A stretch of DNA of 42,291 nucleotides, from the NCBI GenBank assembly GCA_001310375.1, contig BAXC01000035.1:1-42291 (forward strand), written 5' to 3'. The stretch's first letter is position 1; each line of letters opens with the position of its first letter. Below, piece by piece: positions 36,329 through 42,291 of the stretch. The notes under the pieces are model-generated. The model had not been told where the DNA came from, did no database searches, and was given only the letters and a program-made list of their open reading frames with translations. The position numbers and the translations under genes were made by a program. Source of the DNA: Bacillus sp. JCM 19041. GTDB taxonomy: Bacteria > Bacillota > Bacilli > Bacillales > Bacillaceae_D.

Positions 36329-37128
36329 TTATCGATCCCGTGGATGTGCGGGAGGGACAGCTTTTAGTAAAGATTTTGTATATGCGTGCGTTGGGTTGTT
36401 GAAAATCTCATTTGTTGGTCCAATCTCAACGATTTGTCCTTGTTTCATAATGGCTACTCGGTCGCTTATATGTTTTACAACTGGTAAGCCATGAGCGATA
36501 AACAGATACGACAAACCATGTATGTTCTGCAGATGTTTAAGCAAGTTTAATATTTGTGCTTGAATCGAAACATCTAAAGCAGAGACAGCTTCATCGCAAA
36601 TAATCAGATCAGGTTTTAAGGCAATAGCTCTGGCAATACTGAGCCTTTGACGTTGTCCGCCACTGAATTCATGTGGATAACGGTTAAGGTGTTGCGAGTC
36701 AAGGCCAACTTCTTTTAGTAAGTTAAGGGCCTCATTATCTCGGTCTTTTTTGTTTAAGTTTCTATGAATCGTAAGAGGTTCTGTCACAATCTCTTTTGCT
36801 TTCATCCGTGGATTAAGTGATGCATAGGGATCTTGAAAGATTGCTTGCATTTTACTTTTGTTCTCTTTTTGCAATGACTTTGGTTGAGTAGCCAAGTCGG
36901 CCCCAAGAAAATGGATTGTGCCCTCTGTTGGTGGCAACAATTGCAAAATCATTTTAGCGATTGTTGACTTGCCAGAGCCTGATTCCCCAACAATTCCAAG
37001 TGTTTCTCCTTCAAAGACCTGAAACTAACGTTATCAACCGCTTTAAGCATTTGCTTGCTTTTCTTTTCTAATGGGAAGGTTTTGCTCAAATTATTTACTT
37101 CAAGGAGTGGCTCTCTTTTATAAGTCAT
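36329..37128 (-). CDS. oppF: Oligopeptide/dipeptide ABC ATPase, OppF/DppF-like (one frameshift)
   Basis: ATG at 37128 overlaps the preceding oppD stop (ATGA). A missing base near 37020 breaks the frame before Walker A. Repair gives [28 protein letters not shown] (Walker A ESGSGKS). AIFQDPYASLNPRMK, signature FSGGQRQRLSIARAI and Walker B LIICDEAVSALDVSIQ follow. Repaired length is 266 residues. The short OppF C-terminus (PTHAYTKSLLKAVPPAHPRDR) is present without a full iron-sulfur Cys cluster. Confidence 0.9.
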
Positions 37129-38107
37129 TGAACCTTCTCCTCTCCAGGATGGATACAGCGTGCGTAATGGTCATCCATTTTTTCTTCTAACAAGGGAATT
37201 TCTGTTGTGCATGCTTTTGTTGCCCTAGGCAACGAGGATGAAAAGAACATCCAGTAGGAAGACGTGCTAGGTTAGGTGCATTTCCAGAAATCGCTGTCAG
37301 AGACTTAGAATCGGTTTCTAATGTCGGCATGGCCTTCATTAAACCGATTGTATATGGGTGTTGCGGTTGATTAAACAGGTTAAAAACAGTCGCTTGTTCA
37401 ATGATTCTACCGGCGTACATAACAAGGACGCGATCAGCAATGCCCGCAACAACGCTTAAGTCATGAGTGATAAACACAACTCCTGTTCCATTTTGTTCAT
37501 TTAATTTTTTGATGAGTGAAAGGATTTGCGCTTGAGTGGTTACATCGAGCGCAGTTGTTGGTTCATCAGCAATTAATAATTTTGGATCACAAGCAAGTGC
37601 AATTGCAATCATGACTCGTTGGCGCATTCCACCAGATAACTGATGAGGGAACCGTGATGCTGTTTCTTTGGGGTTTGGGATATCGACTTGTTCTAAAAGA
37701 GAAATCGTTTTTTGATTCACTTGATCTTTTTTCCAATTAGGCTTATGAATTTTAAGGACTTCAGCAATTTGTGAACGAATGCGCAGCATCGGGTTTAATG
37801 ATGACATCGGTTCCTGGAAGATCATCGACATTTCATTCCCGCGTAAAGCGCGTCTTTGTTTTCCAGTTAAAGTAAGTAAATCGCTATGTCCATAATAGAC
37901 AGAGCCACTTGTTAAAGCATTTTTCTTTAACAGTCCCATGATTGATAAGGAGGTGACACTTTTTCCACTGCCTGATTCACCAACGATAGCGACGATTTCG
38001 CCCGGAAAAACATCAAAGGAGATATCATTGACGACAGTTGTTTTCTGTTTCCCTGTTTGGAACGCAGTCGACAAATGACGAACAGAAAGCAAGGGGTTAT
38101 GATTCAT
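37125..38107 (-). CDS. oppD: Oligopeptide/dipeptide ABC ATPase, OppD/DppD-like (C-terminal frameshift)
   Basis: ATG at 38107 overlaps the end of oppC. Walker [25 protein letters not shown], signature [16 protein letters not shown], Walker [16 protein letters not shown]-loop [16 protein letters not shown]. The visible frame ends at 37187. One missing G near 37228 restores [19 protein letters not shown] and a further Cys (YARCIHPGE) to a TGA at 37125. That gives 327 residues with the full Cys-rich OppD C-terminal motif. Confidence 0.91.
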
Positions 38108-38993
38108 TCTCTACACCACCTTTTTTTAAGCGAGGGTCTAAAAAGTCCCGTAGCCAGTCACCTAAAAAGGTAATTGATAAGACTGTGACGGTAATTGCAA
38201 TACCTGGGAAAGTCGCAATCCACCAGCTTGTTGCAATGTAGTTTCGTCCGTCATTGAGCATACTCCCCCACGTAATGTCTGGTGGTTGGACACCAAAGCC
38301 AAGAAAGCTCAAAGATGATTCAGTTAAGATTGCAGTACCAACACCAATTGTAGCTATGACGGTGAAGGAAGACAGAACATTTGGCAAAACATGTTTACGA
38401 ATAATGTAGAGATGATTTGCTCCAAGTGTTTGTGCTGACTGCACATATTCCCGTTCTTTTACACTAAGTACGTCTCCTCGGACAACTCGTGTGTATTGAA
38501 CCCAACTAGTTAGTCCAATAACTAAAATTAAGGTTGCGATGTTTGCCTCAAGTACAACCATGGCTACAAGCACAAGCAAGAGCGTGGGGATCGCAAGCAT
38601 TGCATCAACAATTCGCATAACAAGTGCATCAAACCAACCACCAAAATAACCAGAGGCAAGTCCGAAAGCTAGTCCAATCACGCCAGAGACTAGAACGGAA
38701 ATGATGCCGACAAGTAAGGAGACACGAGCACCATAAATAAGCCTGCTTAAAACATCTCTTCCAAGATGGTCTGTCCCGAGCCAATGCATACTTGAACCAT
38801 TCTCCAACCATGAGGGAGGAATTAGGCGTTGTGTTGCATCAATTTGGAATGGGTCATGCGGAACAATCCATGGCGCGAAAAGAGCGAGTAACGCTATAAC
38901 CGTTACAGTTACTAGGCCAGTCAAGCCTAGAGGCGATACGTTTGGCAGAAAGCGGTTGCGAATCGTTTGGTTTCGTTTCGTAATAGCATCCAT
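38097..38993 (-). CDS. oppC: Oligopeptide/dipeptide ABC permease, OppC/DppC-like
   Basis: Intact, 298 residues, start behind TAGGAGCG. An N-terminal helix is followed by the OppC_N segment (HDPFQIDATQRLIPPSWLENG), then HWLGTDHLGRDVLSRLIYGARVSL, the hallmark of this permease group. The EAA loop is AQTLGANHLYIIRKHVLPN. It forms a heterodimer with the OppB-like product. Confidence 0.94.
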   Translation of the reverse strand: MDAITKRNQTIRNRFLPNVSPLGLTGLVTVTVIALLALFAPWIVPHDPFQIDATQRLIPPSWLENGSSMHWLGTDHLGRDVLSRLIYGARVSLLVGIISVLVSGVIGLAFGLASGYFGGWFDALVMRIVDAMLAIPTLLLVLVAMVVLEANIATLILVIGLTSWVQYTRVVRGDVLSVKEREYVQSAQTLGANHLYIIRKHVLPNVLSSFTVIATIGVGTAILTESSLSFLGFGVQPPDITWGSMLNDGRNYIATSWWIATFPGIAITVTVLSITFLGDWLRDFLDPRLKKGGVENES

Positions 38994-39004
38994 TTAAGTC
39001 GCTC

Positions 39005-39918
39005 CTAGTTATATTTGATTCGCGGGTCTAGCACCCGATAAAGAAGATCAGTTATTAAGTTCACCGTAATAGTAATAAGTGCGATAACAAACACGATTGC
39101 TTGCACCACTGCCATATCGCTATTTTCCATTGCTGTTAGCAATAATCGACCAATACCTGGCCAAGAAAACACAGTTTCAACGACAATTGCACCACCAATT
39201 AACTGGGGAAACTGTAGTCCGATAATGGTGACAACGGGAATAAGCGCATTTAAAAACACATGTTTTCCAATCACAATATGCTCTTTCTGTCCTTTACTCC
39301 GAGCAGTTTGCACATACTCCTGTTCAATAACTTCAAGAATACTGGCCCGAGTAAGACGAGTCATCTCTGCAGCTAAGGCAATTCCTAATGTAAAAGCAGG
39401 AAGGACAAAGTGCAGCGGAGAAGCAGCTCCTGAAACAGGGAAAATCGGAATGACTACAGCAAAGAAGAGAATGAGCATAATGCCAATCCAAAAGTTAGGC
39501 ATTGCTTTACCGACAATGGACACTCCTGAAATAAGAAAATCAAGAAATGTATTACGCTTAAGTGCTGCAAAAATGCCGAGTGGAATTGAGATTACAATCG
39601 CAATGACCATGGCGACAAGTGACAGTGTTAAAGTAGCTGAAAGCCTGCTCATGACAAGGTCACTTGCTGGTTGTTGGTATTGTAAAGACATTCCAAAGTC
39701 TCCGCGTACTAGGTCTGTTAAAAAATTATATATTGGATAAGGAATGGTTCATTTAATCCGAGAGAGTCACGCAGCATTTCTCGATCAGCAGCAGTTGCAT
39801 TTTCTGGTAGCATCATTGATGCAGGGTCGCCAGCTACATAAACAAGACAAAAAATGATAAAAGTTAAAATCAACAAGCTCGGTACGACTTGTAGCAACAC
39901 TTTTTTTAGGATGCCCAC
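39005..39918 (-). CDS. oppB: Oligopeptide/dipeptide ABC permease, OppB/DppB-like (one frameshift)
   Basis: GTG at 39918 lies 8 bases after AGAGAGG; an in-frame GTG at 39927 would abut it. N-terminal helix VVPSLLILTFIIFCLVYVAGDPA and LRDSLGLNEPFLIQY are typical of OppB/DppB. A missing base near 39727 restores INFLTDLVRGDFGMSLQYQQPA to the rest of the permease, with EAA loop TARSKGQKEHIVIGKHVFLNA. Repaired length is 304 residues with about six helices. Confidence 0.9.
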
Positions 39919-39936
39919 TACAGTCACCTCTCTTTC

Positions 39937-40557
39937 TTACGTATTAGCATGTAAATTGCCCTGTAACCCAAAGAATTCAAATTCTACTAGTTCGGCTGCC
40001 ATTCGATCTGGTTCCTTTCCACAAAAGGGAGCGGTATTGCTAAACAACCATCGCTCTAACATGCCAAATACGAGGCTTACAAGCATGGCGGCTCGATCTT
40101 TGCTCATATAATGAGTAGGCAACATATGTAATTCTTGAGCTCTTGCAATATTTTTTTCAAATGCATATTCAATAGAAACAAATGTTTTTGCAATATGTGC
40201 AAGAATCTTCTTATCTGTATCTTGTCCTGTTTTAAACAACAATTGCATGTATTCAGCGTTTCTTTTTGCGAAAGCGAACAAGTTCGTCATTAACAGAGTT
40301 GAAGAGGCGATCATATCTTCTAATTGACCAACCTTTTCTCGATAGCCTGAATGTATGACTTGAAGCAATTGTTTTTCGCCTTTCTCTAGAATACATAGGA
40401 CGATTTCTTCTTTATTTTTAAAATGCCAATAAAAGGTGCCTTGCGCGACACCTGCTTTTTGAACGATGTCAGATATTTTCGTTTTGTGGTATCCCCCTTG
40501 GGCAAATAAAGGCAAGGCTGCATCCATAAGATGACGTCGATTTTCGGAAGTAGTCAT
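39937..40557 (-). CDS. TetR family transcriptional regulator
   Basis: Intact, 206 residues. N-terminal TetR HTH: LMDAALPLFAQGGYHKTKISDIVQKAGVAQGTFYWHFKNKEEIV (about residues 10-53). C-terminal ligand-binding helices follow. It is the first gene of the opp-type operon, ending 18 bases before the permease start. It is divergent from the FAD dehydrogenase gene. A palindromic probable operator lies 21 bases upstream. It likely represses both directions until an inducer, perhaps the imported molecule or a CoA ester, binds. Confidence 0.92.
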   Translation of the reverse strand: MTTSENRRHLMDAALPLFAQGGYHKTKISDIVQKAGVAQGTFYWHFKNKEEIVLCILEKGEKQLLQVIHSGYREKVGQLEDMIASSTLLMTNLFAFAKRNAEYMQLLFKTGQDTDKKILAHIAKTFVSIEYAFEKNIARAQELHMLPTHYMSKDRAAMLVSLVFGMLERWLFSNTAPFCGKEPDRMAAELVEFEFFGLQGNLHANT

Positions 40558-40578
40558 AAAAGCTCCTTTACAATGTTG

Positions 40579-40596
40579 ATTGACTCGTCAGTCAAT
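40579..40596. promoter_or_regulatory. Probable TetR operator between divergent genes
   Basis: Perfect inverted repeat ATTGACT - CGTC - AGTCAAT. It contains a TTGACT -35-like hexamer on each strand, so a bound repressor would occlude promoters of both tetR-opp and the FAD dehydrogenase gene. Confidence 0.65.
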
Positions 40597-40734
40597 TATC
40601 CAATAATCCTAATATATTTACTCGGGTTTAGTAAGTCAAGCATTTTGTTTTTGTAAATCAGTGTTTGATTAATACGGGATAACAAGAGGAGAAAAGTAAC
40701 TTACTATCGTATTAAGAGAAAAAGGGGGGAAGGC

Positions 40735-42291
40735 ATGGAAAGATATGATGCAATTATAATTGGAGCTGGACTTGCGGGGTTAGTTGCTACTGTAGAAATA
40801 GCGGAAGCAGGTAAACGTGTTTTGCTGCTTGACCAGGAACCGGAGGCATCCCTAGGTGGACAAGCCTGGTGGTCGTTTGGTGGTTTGTTTCTAGTGGACT
40901 CACCAGAACAAAGACGATTAGGGTTCGTGACTCAAAAGAGCTTGCATGGCAGGATTGGATAGTTCTGCAGGTTTTGATCGTTTAGAGGGAGCGGATGGTG
41001 AAGATCGCTATGGATATGAGTGGGCAAAAGCTTATGTTCATTTCGCTGCAAGTGAAAAAAGACAGTGGCTTAGAAGTTTAGGAATTCGTTTCTTTCCAGT
41101 GGTTGGTTGGGCAGAAAGGGGAGGTTCTCTCGCACATGGTCATGGAAATTCGGTTCCTCGATTTCATATTGTATGGGGAACTGGACCGGCAATTCTTGCA
41201 CCTTTTATAAAGAAGATGAGATCTTTTCAAGAATCTGGCACTGTGGTTTATCGACCCAGGCATCGGGTTGATCATCTCATTATGGGTGATAATCATGTGG
41301 CTGGGGTAGAAGGCTCATTCTTGCTGAAAGTTCAGCTGCGCGAGGTGAAGCAAGCAATCGGGATGAACAGGAGCCGTTTCAATACGAAGCAGACAATGTT
41401 TTGATAGCAAGCGGAGGAATTGGTGCTAATATGGAGTTGATTCAAAAGAATTGGCCATCTCGTCTTGGACCACCACCTGATAAAATGATTTCCGGCGTTC
41501 CGGCCATGTGGATGGGAGAATGCTTGAGATTGCTGAAGCATCTGGAGCTAGGCTAGTTAATCGTGATCGAATGTGGCATTATACGGAAGGAATTCAAAAC
41601 TGGAATCCAGTCTGGGAGAATCATGGAATTCGTATATTACCTGGTCCATCTTCTATTTGGTTAAATGCAAAAGGTGAGCGCTTTCGTGCTCCTGATATGC
41701 CCGGTTTTGATACGTTATCTACATTAAGAGCGATCCAAAAAACAGGTTTTAGCCACTCGTGGTTTATTCTTACGGAGAAAATTATTGAAAAGGAATTTGC
41801 TTTATCTGGATCAGAACAAAATCCCGATTTAACAGGAAAAAGCGTCAAACAAGTGGCTAAGCGTTTGTTGCCAGGCGCACCTGCACCAGTGCAAGCGTTT
41901 ATAAATCATGGCAAAGACTTTGTTGTTGCTCATTCCTTATCAACCTTGTTCATAAAATGAATGTAATGGGCGATGGTCCTTGGCTTGATGAAACGGCTAT
42001 TCATCAGCAAATTATGGCGCGTGACCGGGAACTCGATAATCGGTTTTCTAAGGACCAGCAAATTACTGCGATAAACGGGGCAAGACGTTACATTGGGGAC
42101 AAATTCGTGCGAGTGGCTAAACCCCATAAGTTGCTTGATCCGAAAAACGGTCCCCTTATAGCCGTTAAATTACATCTTGTTAGTCGGAAAACCTTAGGTG
42201 GTTTGCAAACTGATTTATCGGCCCGTGTGTTAGATCATATAGGGCAGCCAATTAAGGGATTGTATGCAGCGGGAGAAGCATCTGGATTTGG
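40735..42291 (+). CDS. COG3573-type FAD-binding dehydrogenase, partial (five frameshifts)
   Basis: ATG at 40735 after AAAGGGGGGAAGG. The FAD dinucleotide-binding loop is IIIGAGLAGLVATVEIAEAG. LGGQAWWSFGGLFLVDSPEQRRLG, AERGGSLAHGHGNSVPRFHIVWGTGP and the C-terminal LHLVSRKTLGGLQTDLSARVLD and GLYAAGEASGFG are typical of this family, related to 3-ketosteroid dehydrogenase and fumarate reductase flavoproteins. One-base losses near 40923, 40963, 41320, 41504 and 41940 split it into pieces. Repaired, about 520 residues are present and the gene runs off the window, with only the last few dozen residues missing. Function in the family is poorly defined. TetR control and the neighbouring importer suggest oxidation of an imported compound. 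Confidence 0.85.

Noticed and set aside
5823-42291. Interpretation of the broken genes as real pseudogenes
   Set aside because: Lesions are nearly all single-base losses beside short runs, occur in many unrelated genes, and leave all motifs intact after repair. No large deletions, IS elements or nonsense substitutions accompany them.
1-42291. CRISPR array, prophage, integrase or IS element
   Set aside because: No regularly spaced repeats, transposase motifs or phage structural genes were seen on either strand.

Overview
The window looks like chromosomal DNA of a low-to-mid-GC Gram-positive, most likely an alkaliphilic or moderately halophilic Bacillaceae. The signs are AGGAGG-type ribosome binding sites, GTG and TTG starts, lipobox lipoproteins rich in Asp and Glu, hairpin-plus-T-run terminators and a consensus sigma-A promoter. 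No rRNA, tRNA, CRISPR array, transposase or phage gene was seen. I count 42 protein genes. Twenty of them are interrupted, and in every case one or a few single-base indels restore a normal-length family member. I infer about 35 one-base losses and one one-base gain, usually beside a short homopolymer. This pattern points to residual sequencing or assembly error rather than gene decay, so broken genes are annotated here as one CDS across the repaired span.

Layout. 0.5-4.2 kb holds a secreted M28 aminopeptidase, a HIT protein, a ketopantoate reductase and a thiamine-binding-type MTH1187 protein. 4.2-9.2 kb (minus strand) is a five-gene operon from a strong sigma-A promoter: TauD-like dioxygenase, flavin-dependent monooxygenase, ABC binding protein, ATPase and permease, probably for organosulfur uptake and cleavage. 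9.3-12.5 kb holds an AMP-dependent acyl-CoA synthetase and a divergent acidic lipoprotein.

12.5-30.7 kb (plus strand) is the centre of interest. A sigma-54 (SigL) activator with a PAS domain sits between two operons, and each has a -24/-12 promoter upstream. The first operon encodes a ComB-like protein, an APH-fold phosphotransferase, an ACAD10/11-type acyl-CoA dehydrogenase, two SDRs and a quinone oxidoreductase. The second encodes an acyl-CoA ligase, a complete Liv-type ABC importer, a hotdog thioesterase, a thiolase, a second acyl-CoA dehydrogenase, a FabG-like SDR and two MaoC hydratases. The kinase + ACAD + SDR + CoA ligase + sigma-54 activator combination matches the logic of the Pseudomonas levulinate/4-hydroxyacid (lva) pathway. 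I therefore propose a Gram-positive 4-oxo/4-hydroxy acid (or lactone) catabolic island with its own importer.

30.8-33.8 kb (minus) is a compact operon of an ECF-like sigma factor, two related soluble proteins of unknown function and an MFS exporter. 33.8-34.3 kb is non-coding and carries a degenerate intergenic repeat and tandem hairpins. 34.3-40.6 kb (minus) is a TetR-led oligopeptide-type ABC operon (tetR-oppBCDF-binding protein-unknown). At the right edge is a divergent, truncated, multiply frameshifted COG3573-type FAD dehydrogenase. A palindromic probable TetR operator lies between the last two units.
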